Source: Luteimonas gilva (lineage in GTDB: Bacteria; Pseudomonadota; Gammaproteobacteria; Xanthomonadales; Xanthomonadaceae). Taken from it: DNA of 64,000 bases. Under the pieces are notes generated by a model. It had not been told where the DNA came from and did no database searches. It saw only the letters and a program-made list of their open reading frames with translations. This document shows positions 1-7,289 of this stretch, in pieces; within the stretch, counting starts at the first letter, position 1; every line of letters starts with the position of its first letter. The stretch spans positions 1,345,049 to 1,409,048 of the forward strand of contig NZ_SZUA01000001.1 in assembly GCF_005239095.1 (NCBI RefSeq). Direction: 5' to 3'. Position numbers and translations under genes: made by a program.

Positions 1-573
1 TTCCTTCGCATAAGCGAAATGCGACAGGCCGATCATCGGCAACGACAAGGCGCACAGCAACCGCGCGCCGCATACGCCGCGCGCACCGGATAGCCAGCCC
101 GCCTTGCCGAGCGCGGCATCGCCGGCCCGCATCGCGAAGAGGGTCCAGGCCCCGGCGACGATCACGCCGATTTCGCCCACGCCCAACCATGAGAACGGCG
201 ACAACGGCCGCACGAACGCTACCGGCAGCTTCAGCGCCGCCCACCACAGCAGCGCGAACGCGAACAACGCGGCGGCCGCGATATCGGTCGCGCGACGCAC
301 GAGCAGACCGATACCGGCCGCGAGTTCGATCGCGGCGCAGGCATACACCAACAGGGTCCGCAGCGGCATATCCTGAGGAATGGGCTGCCACACCGATGCG
401 GAATCGCCGTAATACAAGCCGCGCAAACCGAGCGCGATCATGACGGCCGCCAACAAGGCATGACCCCAGCCGATGCGCGGGCCGTCGATCGCACCGGTGC
501 CGATCGACAAACGCTCTGTCATCCAACCTAAAGGACCGGTCCGCATCGCCTGCGCATCGGCATTTCTGTTCAT
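1..573 (-). CDS. DoxX-like integral membrane protein, 3' end cut by window edge
   Basis: An open frame of 191 codons runs from an ATG at 573 off the left edge with no stop, so the C-terminus is missing. The translation has several hydrophobic stretches separated by short polar loops, starting near residue 37 (ALLAAVMIALGLRGLYYG), then around residues 72-90, 96-110 and 135-145, as in small four-helix DoxX/DoxD-type or related membrane proteins. A GGAG-type ribosome site lies a few bases before the ATG. The frame keeps the codon pattern of its neighbours. Assignment to DoxX is by topology only, with no catalytic residue to confirm it; 'uncharacterised membrane protein' is the safe name. It is transcribed away from the GFA gene. 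Confidence 0.55.
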   Translation of the reverse strand, partial: MNRNADAQAMRTGPLGWMTERLSIGTGAIDGPRIGWGHALLAAVMIALGLRGLYYGDSASVWQPIPQDMPLRTLLVYACAAIELAAGIGLLVRRATDIAAAALFAFALLWWAALKLPVAFVRPLSPFSWLGVGEIGVIVAGAWTLFAMRAGDAALGKAGWLSGARGVCGARLLCALSLPMIGLSHFAYAKE

Positions 574-771
574 GGCGCTCCTCCCTATTGGTCGGAGTAT
601 GTGGAACGAAACGCACCGTTATGGGGACCAAATCTGAGAACATCGCGGAGAGCCACTTAACGGCGCGGTCACGCGCATCCGCCGACGATGCGGATGCATG
701 CGGGACGAACCGACATCGTCGCGCCGGTCGAAACGGCATCCCGCCGCATCGCTCACGCAAAGGAGACCGGC

Positions 772-1221
772 ATGATCCAAACCCGACACGGCAGCTGCCA
801 TTGCGGCGCGGTCCGTTTTTCTTGCGATATCGACCTGGCTCCCGCGGGCCAGCGCTCGCCCCCATTGCGCCCGGGCGACTGGTACGCCTCCACGCTACGC
901 TGCAATTGCTCCTTCTGCCGCAAGACCCGCATGTGGAAGAACCACGTCCCCGCCGAAGCCTTCCGCCTGCTGCAAGGCGCGGACCATCTGAGCCATTACC
1001 GCTTCGGCGAAGGTTCCATCGACCACACGTTTTGCAAGCGCTGCGGCGTCTACGCCTTCGTCTCCGCCAGCGAACCGGCCATGGGCGGCGACTTCTATTG
1101 CGTCAACATCGCCTGCCTGGACGACGTGAGCGAAGAGGAGTACGCCGCCGCGCCGATCCGTTACGAAGACGGCGCGCACGACGATTGGGGCCATCCGCCG
1201 GCGATCATCGGTTACTTGTGA
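772..1221 (+). CDS. GFA/CENP-V family zinc-binding protein
   Basis: A 149-residue protein of the GFA (glutathione-dependent formaldehyde-activating enzyme-like) fold. Visible zinc ligands are the CHCG pair (C9, C11), the CNCSFC cluster (C44, C46, C49) and the CKRCG pair (C88, C91), which is the complete family pattern. The family binds two zinc ions in a beta fold; only a few members have a shown activity, so the substrate is unknown. The ATG at 772 follows AAGGAGACCGGC, a good ribosome site, and is preferred to an in-frame start 84 bases upstream that lacks one. Its last 17 bases overlap the 3' end of the convergent CPBP gene. Confidence 0.85.
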   Translation: MIQTRHGSCHCGAVRFSCDIDLAPAGQRSPPLRPGDWYASTLRCNCSFCRKTRMWKNHVPAEAFRLLQGADHLSHYRFGEGSIDHTFCKRCGVYAFVSASEPAMGGDFYCVNIACLDDVSEEEYAAAPIRYEDGAHDDWGHPPAIIGYL

Positions 1222-2032
1222 ATTGCGACCACTTTCTCGTTCGCGATCGATGCCAAGCCAACACCGCAAAGGCCACGGCCAAGTTCAACGCCGCCATGCT
1301 CGACCAGATCGCCGGGCCCGCAGCTTGCGCCCGCTCCGGGTCGGCGAAGGAAGAAACGAACAAGGAACCCGCCGATGTACGCAACGCGGCATCCTGCACG
1401 AGGTTGTTGCCGATGTGGAAAGCCGCGACTAAGGCCAAGCTGCGCGTAGCGAGCATCAGGCATCCGTACAGCACGCTGGCCGTGCCGATCACCGTCAAAC
1501 CCGCCAACCAAGGCACGCCGCCCGCCACATGGGCGAGCACGAAGATCGCCGTAGGCAACAGTACGGCGGCGGCCGCACCGTAGCCTTCGTGCAACCTACG
1601 CATACCGTAACTGCGATATCCGACCTCTTCGGCGATGCCGATGGCCAAAGTCGCCGCGGTACCCATGGCGAAAGTCGCCGCCGTCAACTGCGGGTTCGGC
1701 GTCAGCCGGTAAGGCGCCCAAAACCAAACGACCGCGGCCCACCCTGTGGCCAGCGCTACGCCGCCCAAGAGACCCAGCGCCGCTCGGCGCAATGCGGGCG
1801 CGTCCGGCGAAACGCCGTAGTCGCGCCAACGCTCGCCGTGCCCTTTCAGGTGCCAAGCCGTAACCGCCAGCACGCCGACCGCGACGAAGAGGCATTTGAC
1901 CAACCACCCCAGGGCCGGCGACGCATCGCGTCCCGTCGCGATGGCCGCCAGCACCGTGCCGCCATAGGCGCAGAAAGTCACCAGCGCGAAATAACGCGCG
2001 ATCGCCCAGGGACGCCGAACGCCATCCTTCAT
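1205..2032 (-). CDS. CPBP family intramembrane metalloprotease
   Basis: A 275-residue polytopic protein. The CPBP (CAAX protease/bacteriocin processing) motifs are present in order: EEVGYRSYG (the EExxxR box), FVLAHV (FxxxH) and HIGNN (HxxxN), which together supply the intramembrane metal site. The family cleaves within membranes; bacterial members are linked to bacteriocin self-immunity or protein maturation, but no partner peptide is visible here. A GTG at 2041 would add three residues, but AAGGAGG sits 8 bases before the ATG at 2032, so that start was chosen. Monocistronic, convergent with the GFA gene. Confidence 0.85.
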   Translation of the reverse strand: MKDGVRRPWAIARYFALVTFCAYGGTVLAAIATGRDASPALGWLVKCLFVAVGVLAVTAWHLKGHGERWRDYGVSPDAPALRRAALGLLGGVALATGWAAVVWFWAPYRLTPNPQLTAATFAMGTAATLAIGIAEEVGYRSYGMRRLHEGYGAAAAVLLPTAIFVLAHVAGGVPWLAGLTVIGTASVLYGCLMLATRSLALVAAFHIGNNLVQDAALRTSAGSLFVSSFADPERAQAAGPAIWSSMAALNLAVAFAVLAWHRSRTRKWSQFTSNR

Positions 2033-2142
2033 GAGGACCACCTCCTTCGGATTGCGGACAACCTAACGCTCGCTGGCCGCGCGAGCGCATGCCGATGGTC
2101 ATCGTATGCGCGCCGACGCAACCTGGTCGATCCTATCGACGC

Positions 2143-3573
2143 CTAAACCTGCGCCGTCTTCCACTTTCCGCGACTGAACAACCACAGAGTGAACAACCCC
2201 ACCGACGTCTCGGACACGAACACCGCCCAGAACACGCCCGTGTGCTGCCAGCCAAGCGAAATCGCCAACGCGTACGACAGCGGAATCTGGATCAACCAGA
2301 AGAACACCAGATTGATCTTAGTCGGCGTCACCGTGTCGCCGGCGCCGTTGAAGGCCTGCACCGCGACCATCCACCAGCCGTAGACGAAATAGGAATACGA
2401 CAGGATCCGCAGCCATTCGCCGCCGATGCCGATCACTTTTTGATCGTCGGTGAATAGCCCGATCAGCTCGTGGTGGAAGAAGAAAAAAAGCACCGACACG
2501 AGCAAGGTGAAGGCCATGTTGTACCAGCCGATGTGCCACACCGAAGCTTCGGCGCGCTCCGGCTGCCCGGCGCCCAGGTTCTGCCCGACCAGGGTCGCGG
2601 CCGCGTTGGACATGCCCCAGGCCGGCATCAGCGTGAACATCATGATGCGCAGCGCGATCGTCGCGCCCGCCACCGCCTCGCTGCCCAGACTGGACAGGAT
2701 CCGCATCACGAAAATCCACGAGGTCATACCGATGATCATCTGGCCGACGCCGCCCAGCGACGTGCGCACGATGTTCCACAGAATCGCGCTCTGCACGACC
2801 AGCTGCGAAGGCGCGATGCGGATGTGCTGGCCGCGCCGGAAAATCGACCACAATTGGTACAGCACGCCCGTGCCGCGGCCGATGACGGTGGCGATGGCCG
2901 CGCCTTCGATGCCCAATTCCGGGAACGGGCCGATGCCGAAGATCAGCAGCGGGCACAAAATAATGTTCAGGCCGTTGGCTAGCCACAGCACGCGCATCGC
3001 GATCGCCGCATCGCCGGCGCCGCGGAAGATCGCATTGATCACGAACAGCAGCATGATCACCGCGTTGGCGCCGAGCATCCATTGCATGTAGCGGTAGCCG
3101 TGCTCCAGCGTCCAGGCATCCGCGCCCATCAGCCGCAGCAGATCCTTGGCGAAGAAGATGCCGGCCAAGGCGAACGGCACCGAGATCAGCAGCGCCAGGA
3201 AGATGGCCTGCACCGCGGTCGATGCGGCCTCCTCGCGCTTGCCTTCGCCGATGCGCCGCGCGACCACCGCCGTCGTCGCCATCGCCAGGCCCATGCCGAT
3301 CGCGTACAGCAGGAACAACAGACTCTCGGTCAGTCCCACCGTCGCCACCGCGGACGGGCCGAGCTTGGCGACGAAGAAGATGTCCACCACCGCGAAGGTG
3401 GATTCCAGCACCAGCTCGAGCACCATCGGCACGGCGAGCAGCAGCACCGCGCGGCGCATGGGGATTTTGGTGTAGTCCGCGTTCGTGCCGCGGAGGGCGT
3501 CGCGCAGCGCAGTCCAGGTGGAGTCCGCGGGCGCTACCGCCACGGTGTCTGTGGGTTGAGGTCCGGAGGTCAT
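2143..3573 (-). CDS. MATE family multidrug/cation efflux transporter
   Basis: A 476-residue protein of the usual MATE length with about 12 hydrophobic helices in two repeated halves. An N-terminal cytoplasmic tail of about 40 residues precedes the first helix (AVLLLAVPMVLELVLEST), and the ADIFFVAKLG-like segment VVDIFFVAKLGPSAVATVG is the typical helix 1-2 signature. MATE proteins export cationic drugs or metabolites in exchange for Na+ or H+ at the inner membrane; the ligand cannot be read from sequence. No regulator gene is adjacent, and the 150-base gap upstream to the DUF1697 gene shows only weak promoter-like sequence. Confidence 0.9.
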   Translation of the reverse strand: MTSGPQPTDTVAVAPADSTWTALRDALRGTNADYTKIPMRRAVLLLAVPMVLELVLESTFAVVDIFFVAKLGPSAVATVGLTESLLFLLYAIGMGLAMATTAVVARRIGEGKREEAASTAVQAIFLALLISVPFALAGIFFAKDLLRLMGADAWTLEHGYRYMQWMLGANAVIMLLFVINAIFRGAGDAAIAMRVLWLANGLNIILCPLLIFGIGPFPELGIEGAAIATVIGRGTGVLYQLWSIFRRGQHIRIAPSQLVVQSAILWNIVRTSLGGVGQMIIGMTSWIFVMRILSSLGSEAVAGATIALRIMMFTLMPAWGMSNAAATLVGQNLGAGQPERAEASVWHIGWYNMAFTLLVSVLFFFFHHELIGLFTDDQKVIGIGGEWLRILSYSYFVYGWWMVAVQAFNGAGDTVTPTKINLVFFWLIQIPLSYALAISLGWQHTGVFWAVFVSETSVGLFTLWLFSRGKWKTAQV

Positions 3574-3724
3574 GGTCGCGATCCCAGTGTTTGAAGGAGT
3601 GTAACGGCCGAGCGTGCTCCACGCCGGTCGCTCTATCTGAGACGAAGCAGGATCGGCCGAATCGACACGAATCCGAGACGATCTGCATCTTTTTCGCTCG
3701 ATCCAAACGAGCAGGTCGGCCGCC

Positions 3725-4240
3725 CTACTCCGCCGACATCCCGATGAGCTTCATCACGGTATTGAGATTGCGCCCCGTGCCGGTCTTCGCGGCCGGCAGC
3801 TTGAGCTTGGAATCGCCCATGCCCTCGCCGTAAGCGATATAGATCTCGCGGCGGCCCAGCGCGATGCGCTCGTCGGTCTGGTGGCTCGCGTGCTTCAGCG
3901 CATCCGCCGGCGGCGGCGCATCCAGGAAGACGACCACCAAGCGATTTCCGGCCGCATCCTGGAACGGATTTCCTGCCGCTACGGCCGCCAATTCTTCGTG
4001 CGTGCGTATCGCCACACCGACCGGCTTGCCGGCGTATTCCGCCAACGCCTTTTCCAAGGCCGATTTCGCCTTATCGGCGCTGCCTTTGCTGCGGAAAACG
4101 ACATTGCCGCTGGCGATGTAGGTGCGCACATCGCGGAAACCCGCGGCTTCGCACATCTCGCGCAGATCGGCCATCGGCAATTTGCCGGTGCCGCCGACGT
4201 TCACGGCGCGGAGCAGGCCCACATAGGTCGTCGTCGCCAT
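3725..4240 (-). CDS. DUF1697 family protein
   Basis: A 171-residue cytosolic protein that begins TTTYVGLLRAVNVGGTGK, the diagnostic N-terminus of DUF1697, and contains the conserved ASGNVVF segment followed by a second alpha/beta half. The family's function is unknown. In-frame starts at 4279 and 4252 exist, but the family begins 2-5 residues before the TYVGLLR block and a GAGGG site lies just upstream of the ATG at 4240, so that start is used. A palindromic repeat (4281-4358) lies between this gene and the 3' end of the next gene on the same strand. Confidence 0.85.
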   Translation of the reverse strand: MATTTYVGLLRAVNVGGTGKLPMADLREMCEAAGFRDVRTYIASGNVVFRSKGSADKAKSALEKALAEYAGKPVGVAIRTHEELAAVAAGNPFQDAAGNRLVVVFLDAPPPADALKHASHQTDERIALGRREIYIAYGEGMGDSKLKLPAAKTGTGRNLNTVMKLIGMSAE

Positions 4241-4280
4241 GCGCGCCCTCATTGATTCGACGGATGGGCAAGTATCCACC

Positions 4281-4358
4281 CGTAGCCCGGGTAAGCGAAG
4301 CGCACCCGGGATCGAGTCGCGACGTCACCCCGGGTGCGCTGCGCTTACCCGGGCTACG
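4281..4358. repeat. Palindromic intergenic repeat, 'gtagcccggg' family, copy 1
   Basis: Two inverted arms of about 30 bases (4281-4310 and 4329-4358) with one mismatch, both built on CGTAGCCCGGGTAAGCG and its complement, around an 18-base loop. The right arm supplies the last two bases before, and the stop codon of, the PfpI-like gene (stop at 4354-4356). A second copy lies at 9510-9582. Confidence 0.9.
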
Positions 4359-5484
4359 GCGCCCAGGGATATTCCAGCGTCAACGCCACATAGCGCGCGG
4401 TGCGCGGATCGAATTCGGTCGCGATCCGCGCCAGCACGTATTGCGGCGTCGCTCCGGGACGTTCTGGCGGCAGCGCCAGCGGATGCGCCGATGCGGACGC
4501 GTCGCCCACGCGCCCGGGCAGCACGACCAGTCCGCGCTTCGTGCGGACTTCCGGCCGGGCCGCGACCGACACCACCGACACGCGCTCGGTGCGGGAATAA
4601 GCGTCGGCGGTGATGCCCAGCGCGATCTCGTCGGCGCCTTCGACCGGCAACTCCCTTTCTTCTCGGCCCCAGAACTGGAGTTTGTTGCGCAGGAAGGTCC
4701 AACGGTGCGCATTGTTCAGACGGAACGCGGCGGAGGTGTGGCGCGCGTCCCAATATTCGATGCCCAGTTCGTTCGCGGTTTTCGCCGCGGCGTCGTGTCC
4801 GCCGATCGCCTCGACCAAGGCGAGCATCAGCGGCAACGAGGAGGTGATGCCGGTCGCGGTGGTGACGTCGCCGTCGGTCACGTAGCGGCGGTCCTGCACC
4901 CAGCGCATGCTCGGGTGGCGGGACTCGAGTTCTTCGACGGTGCTCCAATGGCTGGTCGCGCTGCGGCCGTCCAGCAAACCCGCGGCGCCCAGGGTCAGCG
5001 AGCCGTTGCAGACGGAAACGATCTTCGCCCCGGCCTGCCGCTGCGACAACAGCCAGGCGATGACGGCGTGGTCGTCGTACGGATCCATCGCCGGCACCAC
5101 GACGATGTCGGCGCCGCGCGGATAGCGGCGCGCGAATTCGTCGAAGCTCGCATCCGGCATCGCGCGCAAGTCGCTCGGGTACAAGCTCAGCGGCGCTTTC
5201 TTTTCGGCGACGACCACCACGTCCGCCACGTCGGCTTGGCGCAGCACGCCGTAAGGATTCAGCAAGTCGGCGATTTCGGTGCCCGCGTTCTGGGCGAGGA
5301 TGGCGATCACCGGCCGCGCCGCCGTCTTCGGCCGCAGCGCTTCGATGGCGCGGGCACGCTCGGTTGCCTCGATGGGCGCGGCCGTCGCGCGCGGCGTGGT
5401 GTCGGGCGCGCGGGACAGGAAGATCGCCGCGCTCGCGGTCGCCACGATCAATACGAGCAGAGCCAGGGTCGCCGCTTTTTTCAT
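4354..5484 (-). CDS. DJ-1/PfpI superfamily protein, membrane-anchored or exported
   Basis: A 376-residue protein with an N-terminal hydrophobic segment (residues 5-23) that should act as a signal anchor or signal peptide, followed by a class I glutamine-amidotransferase-like domain. The nucleophile elbow is visible as VSVCNGSLTLG with the candidate catalytic Cys at 159, and SATSHW follows as in the AraC-associated/GlxA-like PfpI branch. The C-terminal 130 residues are an additional region, not a helix-turn-helix. Enzymatic role is unknown: members include isonitrile hydratases and chaperone-like proteins. The stop codon is inside a palindromic repeat, so the natural C-terminus may have been changed by repeat insertion. 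Confidence 0.75.
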   Translation of the reverse strand: MKKAATLALLVLIVATASAAIFLSRAPDTTPRATAAPIEATERARAIEALRPKTAARPVIAILAQNAGTEIADLLNPYGVLRQADVADVVVVAEKKAPLSLYPSDLRAMPDASFDEFARRYPRGADIVVVPAMDPYDDHAVIAWLLSQRQAGAKIVSVCNGSLTLGAAGLLDGRSATSHWSTVEELESRHPSMRWVQDRRYVTDGDVTTATGITSSLPLMLALVEAIGGHDAAAKTANELGIEYWDARHTSAAFRLNNAHRWTFLRNKLQFWGREERELPVEGADEIALGITADAYSRTERVSVVSVAARPEVRTKRGLVVLPGRVGDASASAHPLALPPERPGATPQYVLARIATEFDPRTARYVALTLEYPWAP

Positions 5485-5630
5485 GCGGCGGAGTCTAAGG
5501 GGTATTGCGACTAGACGGCGTTAGTTCGGCGGCATGGCGTCGTGCGGCATGGCGTGTGACGCGAGTCACGCGCTGGCCGCTGCGCTGCAGCGGCTGCGTC
5601 CTTAACGCAACATCTCCGCGAGCCACGCGC

Positions 5631-6161
5631 TTGGACACCGAACAACTGAAGCAGATCAGCCTGCGGCTGGCCCACCTTTCCACCCTGCTCGAAGACCAGG
5701 CCCACAACGCGGCGCGCAAGATCGCCGCCAGCTCCGAAGCCCTGCTCCGCGGCGTCGAATACCAGGCGCAGTCGACGATGGCCCAGGCCGCCGAACGCGC
5801 CGTGGCGCCTTGCGCCGATCAACTCCAGCGCGGCGCCGAATCGGCCCGATGGGCCGCCGACGCCCTGCGCGAACAACGCCGCGTCCTCAGCGGCGCCCAG
5901 CAGAGCCTGGTCTACCTGGGCCTGGCCAGCCTGGGCATCGGCTGTCTGCTGGCTTTGGCCGCGACGGTGTACCGGGTCAAGACGGCCCGGGAGGAGGTGG
6001 CGCGCTACCGGGTCGAGGCGTCGCTGCTTAGGGCGGTTAACCAGGCCGATATTCAGGTCTGCGGTGGGCGGCTGTGCGCGAATGTGGGAGATCAGGGGAA
6101 AAGGAAGAAGTACCGGATCGTGGAGTCGAGATCTGGCACGGCAAATACAGGAGCCAAATGA
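5631..6161 (+). CDS. Membrane protein with coiled coil, resembles 'relaxation protein' genes
   Basis: A 176-residue protein: about 85 residues of alanine- and glutamine-rich helix (likely coiled coil), a single transmembrane helix (LVYLGLASLGIGCLLALAA), then a charged tail with the pattern ADIQVCGGRLCANVGD and a basic end. From memory, similar proteins in Xanthomonas and Lysobacter are annotated 'relaxation protein' and sit beside effector genes with XVIPCD tails; that annotation is unproven and I infer only a shared context. The start is a TTG at 5631; an in-frame TTG at 5505 would add a low-complexity leader rich in Arg and Trp. It is first in a four-gene operon, 9 bases before the OmpA-domain gene. 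Confidence 0.6.
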   Translation: MDTEQLKQISLRLAHLSTLLEDQAHNAARKIAASSEALLRGVEYQAQSTMAQAAERAVAPCADQLQRGAESARWAADALREQRRVLSGAQQSLVYLGLASLGIGCLLALAATVYRVKTAREEVARYRVEASLLRAVNQADIQVCGGRLCANVGDQGKRKKYRIVESRSGTANTGAK

Positions 6162-6170
6162 GGAAATCAA

Positions 6171-6683
6171 ATGAAATGCACCGCTTTCGCTGTTTTTTTG
6201 ATTTTGATCGCAACTTACGCGCACGCTGCCAAGCGAGTGATGGATGAAGATGGCCGATGCGCACCCTATCAGCCAGCGGCCTATATCCCAGAATCCAAGG
6301 ACGGAGAACCTGTCATCGTCCTAGACATAGGAGCATGGCCGCCGGGAATGACTTTTCGCTTCGATCAAGTCGACTTGACGCCCTACACCAAACGAACCCT
6401 AGATGAAGCTGTAAAGAGTCTTAACGAGTACCCCGATCTCCGCGTAGAGGTATCAGGCCATACGGATTCGATAGGCACGCGCCGCTATAACCAAGACCTA
6501 TCCGTTCGACGGGCAGCCGTGGCTTATAAGTACCTAATCGATCACGGTATCAAACCATCCAGGCTCACCTGGGCTGGCTATGGCGAAACTCGCTTTATTG
6601 CCCCGAACACGACCGAGGACGGCAAGGATTATCCCGACGGCAGATGCAGAAATCGCCGCATTGAGTTGAATGTACTTAATTAG
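6171..6683 (+). CDS. Small OmpA-domain periplasmic protein in effector operon
   Basis: A 170-residue protein with a signal peptide (cleavage after about residue 19, ATYAHA) and then essentially only an OmpA-like peptidoglycan-binding domain: VSGHTDSIGTRRYNQDLS, the RRAAVAYKYL helix and the closing NRRIELNV. The domain is very close to the C-terminus of the main porin at 47920-49014 (shared YPDLRVEV, APNT, EDG and NRR.ELNV blocks). It lacks a lipobox and a beta barrel, so it should be a free periplasmic peptidoglycan-binding protein. GAGGA precedes the ATG by 7 bases. Base composition is near 50% G+C, unlike the genome. It lies between the relaxation-like gene and the lipoprotein; it may help protection or envelope docking, which is inference. 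Confidence 0.8.
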   Translation: MKCTAFAVFLILIATYAHAAKRVMDEDGRCAPYQPAAYIPESKDGEPVIVLDIGAWPPGMTFRFDQVDLTPYTKRTLDEAVKSLNEYPDLRVEVSGHTDSIGTRRYNQDLSVRRAAVAYKYLIDHGIKPSRLTWAGYGETRFIAPNTTEDGKDYPDGRCRNRRIELNVLN

Positions 6684-6689
6684 AACCCT

Positions 6690-7286
6690 ATGAGAAATCA
6701 AAATATCGCCGATCGCCTCATGCTGGCTTTATTTCTAACCCTCTTATCGTCCTGCAAAACAGTTGAATACGCCCCTGAAAGCCGAACGAATCAATCAAAA
6801 ATACTTACTGCCTTTCTTGCGTTGGCCGAGACTAATTTCACCCCCGCAGGCATAACCCTAGAAGAAGCCGCATCGGCACTGGGGAAAACAATCGAACCGT
6901 CGATGGGCGACAGCACTGGTTACGGCTTTGGGGGCGAGCTCACGAAGGATTGGAACTATGGCGTGGGGCTGGAGAAGGACAGCATCATCGGGCCGAGATT
7001 CGAGCTTAGCTTCACCGCAAAAACGCCTGGCGCTTACATGCCGATGTCCGACATCTGTCAAATGGACTTTGATGACTTCGCCTCAAAACTGGAGGGGATC
7101 GGATTTCAACACAGCAGACACTATGGTCAACACGGAGCTCTAGGGTGGGACAGCTTCACAGACACTAGGCCGCAAAGCCGAGGCCTGATCATCGACGTGT
7201 ATACGCGTGGAGAGACTGAGGAATCTCCCGACAAGGCGGGTCACCTTTGCGTGCAATCGGCCGTTGCCATTGAAGAAGGAAAATAA
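6690..7286 (+). CDS. Lipoprotein, candidate immunity protein for the adjacent effector
   Basis: A 198-residue protein with a type II signal peptide: hydrophobic stretch LMLALFLTLL followed by the lipobox LSSC with the lipidated Cys at 22. Lys at +2 suggests the outer membrane. The mature part has no domain I recognise; it contains two further cysteines (in ICQMDF and HLCVQS) that could form a disulfide. The gene ends 3 bases before the effector and starts 6 bases after the OmpA gene, so co-transcription is near certain. In Xanthomonadales type IV secretion, antibacterial effectors with XVIPCD tails are typically encoded next to periplasmic lipoprotein inhibitors; by position and topology this is the candidate. 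Low G+C like its neighbours. Confidence 0.75.
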   Translation: MRNQNIADRLMLALFLTLLSSCKTVEYAPESRTNQSKILTAFLALAETNFTPAGITLEEAASALGKTIEPSMGDSTGYGFGGELTKDWNYGVGLEKDSIIGPRFELSFTAKTPGAYMPMSDICQMDFDDFASKLEGIGFQHSRHYGQHGALGWDSFTDTRPQSRGLIIDVYTRGETEESPDKAGHLCVQSAVAIEEGK

Positions 7287-7289
7287 TAA

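Noticed and set aside
588-1583. A 331-codon plus-strand frame over the GFA and CPBP genes
   Set aside because: Arginine-rich, low-complexity translation in a shifted frame over two well-supported genes; a high-GC shadow.
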